64,000 bases of DNA from JAYRWN01 sp041917975. Its GTDB lineage: Bacteria; Bacteroidota; Bacteroidia; Chitinophagales; Saprospiraceae. Both the position numbers and the translations under genes were made by a program. This document shows, one piece after another, positions 55,551 through 64,000 of this stretch. The DNA lies in the NCBI GenBank assembly GCA_041917975.1, contig JAYRWN010000283.1, forward strand, positions 19,712 to 83,711, written 5' to 3'. A model generated the notes under the pieces. The model was not told where the DNA came from and did not search any database. It was given only the letters and a program-made list of their open reading frames with translations. Position 1 is the first letter of the stretch. Every line of letters begins with the position of its first letter.

Positions 55551-56873
55551 TTATTCCACACGCAAAGCTTTTATTGGATCTTGGGCGGCAGCACGTTGGG
55601 CTGGAAATAAACCGAATATCAATCCAACAATGAAAGCGACTCCAAATGAAACCACAATTGACCAGCCGGAAACAACTGTAGGTATTTCGGCATATCTGGC
55701 AATAATTTTTGCCGCGCTGATACCCAAAGCAACCCCGATAAGTCCTCCGATTAAGCTAATAATTATGGCTTCAAATAGAAATTGGTTGACAATGTCATTT
55801 TGCTGAGCTCCCATAGAGCGGCGTACGCCGATTTCTTTTATTCGTTCTAAGACAGATGCCAGCATAATGTTCATTATACCTATTCCACCCACTAATAGTG
55901 AAATGCCGGCGATCACCGCCAGCACCAGGTTAAAGGTCTCTTGGGTCTTTTGTTGTTGTTGTAAAAGCAATTCAGGTATTTGAATTTCAAAATCTAAAAC
56001 GCCCTGATGTCTTCGTCTAAGTAAACGTCCGAGCACATCCGCGGTGGCTTGCAAATTTTCCGTTTGGTCTATTTGCACTACCAAACGGTCCAGCTGGTGG
56101 TATTCAGTTTCCTCGCTATTCCGTCCTCGATTTCCGATATCTGCTACCGTCACTTTTGAGCGATTTGTAAATCGGGATAGAGCCGTTTGTAATGGAATGT
56201 AAACATCCGAATTAACATCTCTGATTCCCAGATCCTCCAAATTATCCTTTGAGGCTATTCTTTTCTCCAATACCCCTATGACCCGGAGACGTACATTTCC
56301 GCATCTGATGATTTCGCCTATGGGATTTTTTTGTTGAAAATATTTAGTCTGAATAGTTCTGCCTATTAAACAGACCGGCGCACCTTCCTGCATATGATAA
56401 AATGAAAAAGGTTGACCATCGCCAAGACCTAAATTATTCAACTTAAAATAATCAGCAGTAATACCAATCACCCGGATATCACCTGTTCTCCCATCAGCGA
56501 TAATTTTATTTTCAATAATAATTTCAGGGCTTACCTCCGTTATGGTCGGAATGTGCTTTAATATCGCTTCCACATCGCTGATATGCAATCCTCTGCTCCA
56601 CCTTTTTTTACTATCTTTTTCCGAAGAATTTGTTGAAGATTCTTGGGATTCATCTTTGTTCTTATCGGCTTCCTTTTTTTCGATAACAATACTATTGGAG
56701 CCGATAAGCTTAAGTTGGTTTAATATGGCCTCTTTGGCTCCGCTCCCTATAGCCAACATGGCAATGACAGCGGCAACACCGAAAATTATCCCAAGTGCAG
56801 TAAGAAAACTGCGTAATTTATTCACAAGTACACCTTCCACGGCCAACCCAATATTAAAGAGGATCCGGTTCAT
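55551..56873 (-). CDS. ABC transporter permease, MacB/FtsX type, without ATPase domain
   Basis: 440 residues: one N-terminal membrane helix (FLTALGIIFGVAAVIAMLAIG), a large periplasmic core, and three C-terminal helices (FNLVLAVIAGISLLVGGIGI, FLFEAIIISLIGGLIGVALG, IVVSFGVAFIVGLIFGLFPA) with the FtsX hallmark EIGVRRSMGA and ending AAAQDPIKALRVE. A Lys/Glu/Ser-rich insert lies at about 66-90. MacB normally carries its ATPase in the same chain; here it is absent and no separate ATPase gene is adjacent. Confidence 0.9.
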   Translation of the reverse strand: MNRILFNIGLAVEGVLVNKLRSFLTALGIIFGVAAVIAMLAIGSGAKEAILNQLKLIGSNSIVIEKKEADKNKDESQESSTNSSEKDSKKRWSRGLHISDVEAILKHIPTITEVSPEIIIENKIIADGRTGDIRVIGITADYFKLNNLGLGDGQPFSFYHMQEGAPVCLIGRTIQTKYFQQKNPIGEIIRCGNVRLRVIGVLEKRIASKDNLEDLGIRDVNSDVYIPLQTALSRFTNRSKVTVADIGNRGRNSEETEYHQLDRLVVQIDQTENLQATADVLGRLLRRRHQGVLDFEIQIPELLLQQQQKTQETFNLVLAVIAGISLLVGGIGIMNIMLASVLERIKEIGVRRSMGAQQNDIVNQFLFEAIIISLIGGLIGVALGISAAKIIARYAEIPTVVSGWSIVVSFGVAFIVGLIFGLFPAQRAAAQDPIKALRVE

Positions 56874-56880
56874 TTCTTAA

Positions 56881-58278
56881 CTAAAAAATAATGACAAAAT
56901 CGTCGGATGAGCCTCCACCCTGGGAAGGTTTCAACTGTTCTTTTTTAACACTCGCTTTCCGGTCTTCGATGATTTTTTTGTGTCGGGCTTTCAAATTTGT
57001 ATAATCAGTCGAAGCTTTCTCCTTTTCTTGTTTATTCAGCCAGCCTACTTCCACTTTTTCTGCGTCCTGAGGTTCATTCAGGTAAATGTTTTGTCCCTCA
57101 AGGAGCCCCAGTAAGACCATCATGCCATCATCATTTATATCCCCAGGTAATATTTCCTGTTTAAATGGTTTCCCGTTTTTATCCAGATAAACGTAGGTCA
57201 AACTATCTCTGAAGATGGCTTCTAAAGGCACGTTTATTGCATTTTGAAACGTGTCGGTAATAATTTCTAAACCGCAGGTCATTGCTGGTCGGACTAAACT
57301 GTCGTTCTCATTTAATTGCACGGTTATTTCAAAGACTTTTGAATCATAATTGCGGTAATTTTCTCCGATGTTAGCGACAGATAAAATGTGCCCGCTATAT
57401 GCGCGATCCGGCAATGCATCCACCGTAATTTTTACTTCCATCCCCAGATCAACTTTATTGATATCTACTTCATTCACAAAAGCCTGGACAATCATATCCG
57501 ATAGATCAGGGAGTTCCGCAACTACCGGGTTCCAGGCATTAACTTGAGAACCAGGCCCTATTTTGGTACCATTCCAGCTACGCCGGTAGATAATCATACC
57601 CTCACTGGGAGCCGTTATTGTAAATTTTTGACTCACTTCGTTCAAGGAGTTCATATTAATCTCAGCTTGGCGTTTAGTGGTCATGATTTCCCGTATTTTT
57701 GCTTCCGCTTTTTCCTGAGATAAATTAAAACTGCTTAAGTTCTTTTTAAGCTCTCGCTCAGCTTTTTCATAGTCCAACTGATTTTGTCGCAGGATGGCTT
57801 GAGGTTCAAAACGGTTTAACTCCATTTGAATTTTTTTCTCCTGGATAGTAAATTCGAGGTCTTTAATCTGTTCACGCAGATTACGCATCTCAATGGTTGT
57901 ATCGATTAACGCTTGCTCCAACTGGGTTTGCACTTTATCCAATTCATTCTTAAGCTCACTTATTTTAGTAGCTAAGGGTGTCTGATCCAATTGTGCTACA
58001 AAATCTCCTTTTTTTACTTTCGTTCCTTCAGGAATGATCTGGGAGATGGTTGTTTCATATACATTAACTGACTGCATTTCCGAAGGACCCCGCACCGACA
58101 TGGAATTTTTAGCTTTTAGCTCCCCAGTAGCTAAAACAGGAATGATAAAATCAGATTTTTTTACTGCCGTGTAGATGTTTTTTTGTTGTTCGGCTTTTTC
58201 ACCTTTATTCAAAAGAAAATAAAATAACACACCTATAGCTATAACTCCTATAGGGATGGCTAAACTGGAGAGTCTCAT
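56881..58278 (-). CDS. Periplasmic adaptor (HlyD/MacA family)
   Basis: 465 residues with an N-terminal anchor (LAIPIGVIAIGVLFYFLL). Lipoyl-like halves (TTISQIIPEGTKVKKGDFVAQLDQT and EGMIIYRRSWNGTKIGP) flank a coiled-coil hairpin of about 120 residues (roughly 95-215). Barrel and membrane-proximal domains follow. The C-terminus is Lys/Glu-rich and unstructured. Pairs with the downstream MacB-type permease (seven bases) and TolC gene (12 bases), so it builds a three-part exporter. Substrate unknown. Confidence 0.88.
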   Translation of the reverse strand: MRLSSLAIPIGVIAIGVLFYFLLNKGEKAEQQKNIYTAVKKSDFIIPVLATGELKAKNSMSVRGPSEMQSVNVYETTISQIIPEGTKVKKGDFVAQLDQTPLATKISELKNELDKVQTQLEQALIDTTIEMRNLREQIKDLEFTIQEKKIQMELNRFEPQAILRQNQLDYEKAERELKKNLSSFNLSQEKAEAKIREIMTTKRQAEINMNSLNEVSQKFTITAPSEGMIIYRRSWNGTKIGPGSQVNAWNPVVAELPDLSDMIVQAFVNEVDINKVDLGMEVKITVDALPDRAYSGHILSVANIGENYRNYDSKVFEITVQLNENDSLVRPAMTCGLEIITDTFQNAINVPLEAIFRDSLTYVYLDKNGKPFKQEILPGDINDDGMMVLLGLLEGQNIYLNEPQDAEKVEVGWLNKQEKEKASTDYTNLKARHKKIIEDRKASVKKEQLKPSQGGGSSDDFVIIF

Positions 58279-58433
58279 AAATTTAAATGTTTATAACAAG
58301 ATGAAGATAGATTATAAATAGTTTTACTCTACCTCTTATTTTGTTAATTAACATTTAAATCTCTACGCATACGTGCCTTTACCTGGTAAAAGCATATAAT
58401 GACTTCAAAGATGTGAAAAAATCCGTTTAGTAC

Positions 58434-58751
58434 TTAAGCTTGAGCTGTGGGCGTACTAAAGTTCATTGGTGGCATACTGGGCACATCCGGTTCTTCAATC
58501 TTACCAAACTGTGCTTCAAATTTTTTAATATTATCTTGTAAGGCAAACATGAGTCGTTTGGCATGCTGTGGAGTTAAGATTACCCTAGCCTTTACTTTGG
58601 CCTTCGGCACGTTGGGCATAAGGCGAACAAAATCTACGACAAATTCTGATTGAGAATGAGAGATAATTGCCAAATTAGAATAAATCCCATCGGCGACATC
58701 CTCAGGTAGTTCTATATTTATTTGGTTTCCAACTTGCTTTTCTTGACTCAT
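58434..58751 (-). CDS. DUF3467 family protein
   Basis: 105 residues, no signal peptide. The beta-rich core NQINIELPEDVADGIYSN, FVVDFVRLMPN, AKVKARVILTPQHAKRL and the helix LMFALQDNIKKFEAQFG fit DUF3467, a small conserved family of unknown function common in Bacteroidota. It sits alone between the efflux operon and a divergent small gene. Confidence 0.85.
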   Translation of the reverse strand: MSQEKQVGNQINIELPEDVADGIYSNLAIISHSQSEFVVDFVRLMPNVPKAKVKARVILTPQHAKRLMFALQDNIKKFEAQFGKIEEPDVPSMPPMNFSTPTAQA

Positions 58752-58770
58752 GGTTAAACATTCTGTTACA

Positions 58771-58801
58771 CAAAATTAAGATAAAATATCAACCCGGCCA
58801 A
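58771..58801 (-). promoter_or_regulatory. Candidate promoter of the DUF3467 gene (TTG-N20-TAATTTTG)
   Basis: On the minus strand TTG (58801-58799), 20 bases, TAATTTTG (58778-58771). The leader is about 19 bases. Spacing is at the upper end. Confidence 0.5.
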
Positions 58802-58994
58802 CCCTCTATTCCAATTATGACCGGACATTATTTTTGGAATAATATTTGTAGAATATGAACCAGATTAAGATAATTGCATCCTGATGGTGATATTGTTAAA
58901 GACTGTATATTTTAAAAAAATATACATTACATTATTTTGTAATATAATTGCAGTTTGTATATCTTAGCCGCCTAATCATCCCTTTTGAGTTAAA

Positions 58995-59270
58995 ATGGCA
59001 GTAACTGTACATGTAAGAAATAACAAAAAGGCAAATTCTCGCTTCAATGATATCTATTTATTATATATAGTTGCTTGCATTGGATTCTTGGGCTCGATCT
59101 ATTTGATTTTTTTAACTAGCTCTCCAGGTACGAATTTTATCGAAGAGGCAGCCGGAACAGGTACTTTGATCCACCATAAACATCAGGAAACTGAAATTAT
59201 TCCAGTTAAGGAACTTCCACCGCTGATCCTCACAGATTCGATCCTTACCTCACCGGATCCGAAAAAATAG
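58995..59270 (+). CDS. Small single-helix membrane protein, unknown
   Basis: 91 residues: a basic N-terminal 17 residues, one membrane helix at about 20-41 (YLLYIVACIGFLGSIYLIFL), then a periplasmic tail with HHKHQE. Not recognised. The 243 bases upstream are AT-rich and hold only a weak TATATCTTAG start-like box. Confidence 0.6.
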   Translation: MAVTVHVRNNKKANSRFNDIYLLYIVACIGFLGSIYLIFLTSSPGTNFIEEAAGTGTLIHHKHQETEIIPVKELPPLILTDSILTSPDPKK

Positions 59271-59292
59271 TCCCGTACATAGATAAGTTATT

Positions 59293-59300
59293 TATATTTG
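59293..59300 (+). promoter_or_regulatory. Candidate -7 box of the PspC-like gene
   Basis: TATATTTG, exact TAnnTTTG, 30 bases before the ATG at 59331; no clear -33 element. Confidence 0.45.
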
Positions 59301-59330
59301 TTTCGTTATATCAACAAATAACACAGCGAT

Positions 59331-59546
59331 ATGCTGGAGTTTCGTTCATTTATTGAAAGATCTGTTTTTGGAGTGTGCCAGAGCATCGGCACTTACCTTG
59401 GGATTGCTCCAGCTAAGATACGTTTGTATTTTATCTATACATCTGTGCTTACTTTTGGTAGCCCACTTGTACTTTATTTAGTTTCATTATTTTGGCTCAA
59501 CATTCAGCGCCACCTCCGTCGCTCCAATAATCCCCTATTGGATTAA
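59331..59546 (+). CDS. PspC-domain membrane protein
   Basis: 71 residues, the length of a single PspC domain. VFGVCQSIGTYLGIAPAKIRL is the PspC amphipathic start and FIYTSVLTFGSPLVLYLVSLFW the membrane helix. PspC proteins sense or respond to membrane stress, but the phage-shock partners PspA and PspB are not nearby. The stop TAA is at 59544-59546 and overlaps the murB stop by four bases. Confidence 0.75.
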   Translation: MLEFRSFIERSVFGVCQSIGTYLGIAPAKIRLYFIYTSVLTFGSPLVLYLVSLFWLNIQRHLRRSNNPLLD

Positions 59547-60547
59547 ACGCCTAGAATATTTACCTCAGGCTGTAAAATAACTCCAAACTTTTCGCTAACC
59601 GAGTTAATTATTTTCTGGGCTAAAGTCCACAGATCACGCCCGGATGCGGATCCATAATTAATGATGACCAACGCATGCTTATCATGAACACCAGCATCAC
59701 CTTCCCGATAACCTTTCCAGCCGGCTCTTTCTATTAGCCATGCAGCCGGGACTTTGACCATTCCGCGATCAGAAGGGTATGACGGAATACCAGCATATCG
59801 TCCGGCTAATTCTTGAAATTGATCTAATCCGATGACGGGATTTTTAAAAAATGATCCGGCATTTCCCAGCACTGCGGGGTCCGGCAATTTTTTTCTTCTA
59901 ATTCTTACAATAGTATCACTGACATCTTTTATAGTGGGTGTCTTAATGTTTTGATTTTCCAACTCCTGCCGCACCTCACCATAATCTAGTTTCAGTTCAT
60001 GGGCTTTTGCTTTATTTAATTTTAGAACTACCTCCAAAATACAGGCTTTATTCCGGAGCTCACGTTTAAATACACTTTCACGGTACCCAAAGGCACATTC
60101 ATCACTGGACAAAAGACTGAGGCAGCCATCGTCCAGGTGCAAAAATTTCACTTGTTCCACTAATGATTGAAGCTCTACGCCATAAGCGCCGATATTTTGC
60201 ACTGGGCCGGCTCCCATAGTGCCTGGAATCAGAGATAAATTTTCGATCCCTCCCAGATTAGCTTTAACGGCCCATACTACTATATCATTCCAGATTTCAC
60301 CGGCACCAACCCGGATCCATACATGCAGATCATTTTCATCCAAGATTTCGATTCCTTTTATGCAGTTGTGCATTACCGGTTGAGTTAAGTCACCAATCAC
60401 CAGAATGTTACTCCCTGCGCCAAGAATTAAAGGGGCTTCCTTCAACTGATCCAGTTGCTGCGCACATTCATTAATGGTGGTAAATTTGGTAAAAATGCGA
60501 CAAGAAGCGGCTACACCAAACGTATTGTATGCTTTCAGTTGAAACAT
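59543..60547 (-). CDS. murB: UDP-N-acetylenolpyruvoylglucosamine reductase
   Basis: FAD enzyme that reduces enolpyruvyl-UDP-GlcNAc to UDP-N-acetylmuramate for peptidoglycan. 334 residues, of the E. coli-like longer type. FAD contacts ILGAGSNILVIGD and IPGTMGAGPVQNIGAYGVE; the serine acid in GNAGSFFKNPVI; and the C-terminal glutamate in QPEVNILG. It is isolated from the mur-fts cluster here. It is 15 bases after the ABC exporter gene, in the same direction. Confidence 0.96.
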   Translation of the reverse strand: MFQLKAYNTFGVAASCRIFTKFTTINECAQQLDQLKEAPLILGAGSNILVIGDLTQPVMHNCIKGIEILDENDLHVWIRVGAGEIWNDIVVWAVKANLGGIENLSLIPGTMGAGPVQNIGAYGVELQSLVEQVKFLHLDDGCLSLLSSDECAFGYRESVFKRELRNKACILEVVLKLNKAKAHELKLDYGEVRQELENQNIKTPTIKDVSDTIVRIRRKKLPDPAVLGNAGSFFKNPVIGLDQFQELAGRYAGIPSYPSDRGMVKVPAAWLIERAGWKGYREGDAGVHDKHALVIINYGSASGRDLWTLAQKIINSVSEKFGVILQPEVNILGV

Positions 60548-60562
60548 GACTCCCGAAAATTA

Positions 60563-62344
60563 TTATTGGCTTTGAGCCAGATCGTATTGCATGCGGGCCA
60601 ATTGAGCGAACAATCCGTTCGGTTTATATAATAATTGTTCGTGAGTGCCGGATTCCACCACTTGCCCATCATCGATGACATAGATACAATCAACATCTTT
60701 TATGGTAGCCAGGCGATGGGCAATGATGACTGAAGTTCGACCTACCATCAATTTATTTAAAGCATCCTGGACCAGTTTTTCGGATTCTGCATCAAGGCTT
60801 GATGTTGCTTCATCCAGGATCAATATTTGCGGGTCTCGCAAAATGGCGCGCGCTATAGCTATCCTTTGTCGTTGCCCTCCGCTGAGTTTTACCCCACGCT
60901 CTCCCACCAATGTTTCCAACCCTTCCGGGAAAGACTGAATAAACTCCCAGGCATTAGCCCGTTTAGCCGCTTCAATAACCTGGCTTTCGGTAGCCCGGGG
61001 AAAGCCGTATAGAATATTTTCGCGAATGGTTCCACCAAATAACAACACCTCTTGAGGTACCAAGCCAAGTAAGCGCCGATAATCATCTCGCGGATAAGCT
61101 CGCACATCAATGCCGTCTATGCATACCAAACCTTTATTAACTTCATAAAACCTTAAAATCAATTGGGCTATCGTGGATTTACCAGCACCACTGGCACCTA
61201 CTAAGGCTATCTTTTGGCCCGGTTGAATAGTTAAGCTTATGCCTTTTAAAACTTCCACATCGGGTCTGGTTGGATAATGAAACCAAACATGACGAAACTC
61301 TATCTCCCCATTGGTCTTTATTTTCACCGGCTCATGATTGATGTCCAGTTCCTGTTCGTGTTGTAAGATTTCCTTGATCCTTTCCGTACCCCCTATTGCT
61401 GATGCAATGGTGGTATAGAAGTTTCCTAAACTTCCGATAGCTCCACCGATAAACATGGTGTAGGCAATAAAGGACACCAGTTCACCCACCGTCATTTGCC
61501 CTTTCCCGACCATAGTTGCGCCGTACCATAAAAGAAAGAAAATACCCCCAAACAAGATAATGATGATAAAAGAACCAAAAGCCGCCCGGTATTTAGACAA
61601 ACCTAAAGCCATCATGACTACTTTTTCTATTTTTTCGCTGTATCTTTTATATTCATAGGGCTCATTTGTAAACGATTTAACCGTTTGGATTGATTGCAAT
61701 GTTTCATCTACAATGGTATTTGTTTCAGCCAACTCTTGCTGCCTGCTTTTAGATTTATTGCGAATAAACCGTCCAAAAAATAAAGCACCTACCACCACCA
61801 CCGGAAAGGTGGTTAACATCACCAAGGCTAACTTGGGTGTGGTGACCAGCAAAAGAATTACTCCGATAATCAGAATAAGGATTTGGCGGACAAACTCAGC
61901 GAGGGTCATGGACAAAACTTGCTGTAGTTGTTCCACATCTGCAGAAATCCTGGATAATAATTCCCCCACCCTGGTTTTATCATAAAACGCAATGGGTAAG
62001 CTGATCAATTTTTCATATAAGTCCCGGCGTATATCCGCAATACTCCGTTCACTGACCACCGTAAATAAATTAACCCGGATATAGGAAAATATGCCCTGAA
62101 CGATAAGAATAGCCAATAAAACCAAGCCCACTTGATTAAGGTTAAACCCGTAAATGGATTTGCCTTGTGCAATGTCTGTCATCACTCCACTTAGATAAGG
62201 GAAGGCCATGACTAAGACAGAAGTCATAAATAACAATAACATTCCTGTAAAGAACTCAAAGCGGTATGGTCGCACATACTTAAAAAAATACGCAACTTCT
62301 TTTACCTGCGTCACACTAATCTTCTGGCGTTTTTGCTCTTCCAT
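60563..62344 (-). CDS. MsbA-like ABC exporter (fused membrane and ATPase domains)
   Basis: 593 residues. Six membrane helices in the first 310 residues, then the ATPase with Walker A VGASGAGKST (about 382-391), Q-loop LVPQEVLLFGGTIREN, signature LSGGQRQRIAIARAI, Walker B ILILDEATSSLD and the H-loop IAHRLATIKDVD. A half-transporter that works as a homodimer; lipid A flippase, peptide or drug export cannot be distinguished. The protein is complete. Confidence 0.9.
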   Translation of the reverse strand: MEEQKRQKISVTQVKEVAYFFKYVRPYRFEFFTGMLLLFMTSVLVMAFPYLSGVMTDIAQGKSIYGFNLNQVGLVLLAILIVQGIFSYIRVNLFTVVSERSIADIRRDLYEKLISLPIAFYDKTRVGELLSRISADVEQLQQVLSMTLAEFVRQILILIIGVILLLVTTPKLALVMLTTFPVVVVGALFFGRFIRNKSKSRQQELAETNTIVDETLQSIQTVKSFTNEPYEYKRYSEKIEKVVMMALGLSKYRAAFGSFIIIILFGGIFFLLWYGATMVGKGQMTVGELVSFIAYTMFIGGAIGSLGNFYTTIASAIGGTERIKEILQHEQELDINHEPVKIKTNGEIEFRHVWFHYPTRPDVEVLKGISLTIQPGQKIALVGASGAGKSTIAQLILRFYEVNKGLVCIDGIDVRAYPRDDYRRLLGLVPQEVLLFGGTIRENILYGFPRATESQVIEAAKRANAWEFIQSFPEGLETLVGERGVKLSGGQRQRIAIARAILRDPQILILDEATSSLDAESEKLVQDALNKLMVGRTSVIIAHRLATIKDVDCIYVIDDGQVVESGTHEQLLYKPNGLFAQLARMQYDLAQSQ

Positions 62345-62500
62345 GGACTTTTATACCGTCCTGCAATGATACGACTTTTCAAACAGGCTTTGGTGGATAA
62401 AGTTTTAAGTTAGTAACAAGTGTATTGTTGAAAAAATAGTTTCGACCTATCTATATGGTTCCGCTATCAACATTTCGTTTTAGATACAAAATGCAGACAT

Positions 62501-64000
62501 ATGGTTTTATTACGAGTGACCTTATTAGCCTTTTTATGCGCCTTGAGTGCAGCTTCACAGGGGCGAATCATTGTGGTTGGTCCACAGACTCCCTACCCCA
62601 GGATTAGTACCCTCAATGGTCTGATTTTACCAGGTGATACGGTCCGGTTAAAAAATGGAATTTATTCATCCGGAACACAGTTTCTGGAACGCTGGGAGGG
62701 TGATCCCGGCCGCCCCATTGTCATCGTCGCAGAATCCATTGGGCAGGTAGTTTTTCGTGGAGGTACGGAATCTCTTCACCTCATTCAATGCCGCTACATA
62801 AACATAGAAGGTTTGGTCATCGAACAGCAGACTGGTAACGGCCTTAATATTGATGATGGCGGTGTTTATAATTTCCCGACCAAACATATCACTATTCGTC
62901 ATTGTACCTTCCGAGATATTAGCGCGAATGGTAACAATGATTTACTAAAATTGTCAGGATTAGACAGTTTTCTTATCGAACACAATACATTCATTAACGG
63001 TAGCGCCGGAGGAAGTGGCATTGACATGGTCGGATGCCATCATGGACTGATCCAAAATAATATCCTCGAACGTGGCGGAACCATCGGTATCCAAGCCAAA
63101 GGGGGATCACAGTACATTACCATCACCCGTAATGTGTTTAAAGACATGGCTCAGCGGGCCCTTAACCTTGGTGGAAGCACTGGTCTGGAATTTTTCCGCC
63201 CGCCTCTGTCCTCGCCTATTCGGAATGCTTTTGAAGCGGCTGATATTGATGTATATAGCAATATTTTTATAGGTAATTGGGCCCCAATAGCTTATGTAGG
63301 CTGCGTGCGGGTAAATGTGGTCAATAATACCATCTACCAACCGGTTAATTGGGTCATCCGAATCTTACAGGAAACTACAGCTGACGGGTTTTTACCATGT
63401 GGCGATAATCGTTTTCAAAATAACATCATTTTCCTTGCCAGTGACTTGACTGAAGTAAATATCGGCCCAAATACGAATCCTAATAGTTTTCACATATCGA
63501 ACAACCTCTGGTACAATGCCTCTGCAACAGGCAACTGGACACCTCATCTTCCTGTGACGGATAATCGCCAAATACTCGCAAATCCACTTTTTACCGCAGA
63601 AGCAACTGAAGATTTTCACTTACAAAATGCCAGTCCTGCTCTGGGTAAGGGATTAAAAGCCCACTCACCTTTGAAAGACTTTGAGGGCAACCTTTTCTCG
63701 GACCCGCCTTCTATCGGCGCCATTGAGGGTTCAATACGTACAACCACCTCCTCGGATGATGGGTATTCTGAATCTTTTACTGCTTACCCCAATCCATTTC
63801 GTAGTGGAATAACTATTCAACCGCCACCTGATCACTACCTAATAAAGCTAATTAATCTCCAAGGCCAAAAAATCTTCATTAGAAATTATTATCCTTTGCC
63901 TGGACGACTCGATTTGTCTCACATTAATTCAGGTATATATTGGGTGGAGCTATTTGGATACAACAGCAAGGTTCACTTAGAACCCATCTTAATTCAAAAA
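62501..64000 (+). CDS. Secreted parallel beta-helix protein with type IX secretion sorting domain, 3' end missing
   Basis: Open from ATG 62501 to the last base with no stop, 500 codons. Signal peptide LRVTLLAFLCALSAASQG-like (residues 4-22). Residues 50-390 read as a right-handed beta-helix (LIQCRYINIEGLVIEQQTGN, FRDISANGNNDLLKLSG, FLIEHNTFINGSAGGSG), the fold of polysaccharide lyases and adhesins; no catalytic triad is evident. Residues about 425-500 have the type A C-terminal sorting pattern (FTAYPNPFRSGITI, LINLQGQKIFI, INSGIYWVELFG), which directs export by the T9SS. Probably fewer than ten codons are missing. Confidence 0.8.
   Translation, partial: MVLLRVTLLAFLCALSAASQGRIIVVGPQTPYPRISTLNGLILPGDTVRLKNGIYSSGTQFLERWEGDPGRPIVIVAESIGQVVFRGGTESLHLIQCRYINIEGLVIEQQTGNGLNIDDGGVYNFPTKHITIRHCTFRDISANGNNDLLKLSGLDSFLIEHNTFINGSAGGSGIDMVGCHHGLIQNNILERGGTIGIQAKGGSQYITITRNVFKDMAQRALNLGGSTGLEFFRPPLSSPIRNAFEAADIDVYSNIFIGNWAPIAYVGCVRVNVVNNTIYQPVNWVIRILQETTADGFLPCGDNRFQNNIIFLASDLTEVNIGPNTNPNSFHISNNLWYNASATGNWTPHLPVTDNRQILANPLFTAEATEDFHLQNASPALGKGLKAHSPLKDFEGNLFSDPPSIGAIEGSIRTTTSSDDGYSESFTAYPNPFRSGITIQPPPDHYLIKLINLQGQKIFIRNYYPLPGRLDLSHINSGIYWVELFGYNSKVHLEPILIQK

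Noticed and set aside
62666..63619. Several minus- and plus-strand ORFs of 60-80 codons inside the right-edge gene
   Set aside because: They are shadows of the uninterrupted plus-strand frame that runs from 62501 to the window end.
1..64000. tRNA, rRNA, CRISPR arrays, insertion sequences, phage or defence genes
   Set aside because: No cloverleaf, ribosomal sequence, regularly spaced direct repeats, transposase or integrase motifs were seen; intergenic spaces are mostly too short to hold them. Very diverged small RNAs cannot be excluded by eye.

Overview
The window is a stretch of chromosome from a Bacteroidota bacterium, most likely of the Saprospiria/Chitinophagia side of the phylum (inference). 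The signs are: many start sites preceded by the phylum's -7 promoter box TAnnTTTG and no consistent Shine-Dalgarno; a type IX secretion sorting domain on the beta-helix protein at the right edge; a eukaryote-like GSII glutamine synthetase; an N-acylornithine carbamoyltransferase (ArgF') in place of ordinary ornithine carbamoyltransferase; and families typical of the phylum (SMUG2, DUF3467, DUF1080, VPS10-like propellers, a CzcA-TolC fusion). I see no rRNA, tRNA, CRISPR array, insertion sequence or phage gene. Coding is dense, and convergent neighbours are often separated by fewer than 20 bases or overlap.

Layout. 1-12 kb is mostly housekeeping: a PLP decarboxylase cut by the left edge, prfB with its programmed +1 frameshift, a lipoprotein FKBP isomerase, an NrnA-like DHH phosphoesterase, ndk, mutS2, aroC, a TerB-like protein and mutS. 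12-17.4 kb holds exported proteins: a 1046-residue VPS10-like propeller, a PhoD phosphatase and a DUF1080 protein. 17.5-19.5 kb has a CDGSH/ferredoxin-like protein and molybdopterin genes (a MocA-like nucleotidyltransferase with a broken 5' frame, moaD, moaE). 20.4-26.5 kb is a metal efflux operon: a small His-rich protein, a CzcA-type RND pump with a TolC-like domain fused at its C-terminus, and a lipoprotein adaptor. 26.4-30.4 kb is a minus-strand operon of an LVIVD lipoprotein, an envelope protein, an ECF sigma factor and a protein with an inner-membrane helix plus a C-terminal barrel.

30.5-50 kb is dominated by nitrogen metabolism. A GH20-like protein and a methyltransferase come first, then GSII glutamine synthetase, a 527-residue helical protein, and a complete eight-gene arginine operon (GNAT-argG-argC-argD-argF'-argB-argE-argH), followed by gltB-gltD. 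Together these convert ammonia to glutamine and glutamate and then to arginine. The 319-base leader of the arginine operon is the most interesting stretch: a promoter box, an unannotated 25-codon ORF with an Arg-Arg pair and a third Arg codon, competing stem-loops, and a hairpin with a T-tract before the first gene. This is the layout of an arginine-sensing transcription attenuator.

50-64 kb holds a SMUG2 glycosylase, an M1 peptidase, a Tat-exported Gfo/Idh/MocA oxidoreductase, a small lipoprotein, a TolC/permease/adaptor export operon without its own ATPase, DUF3467, two small membrane proteins, murB, an MsbA-like ABC exporter and the truncated type IX cargo protein.
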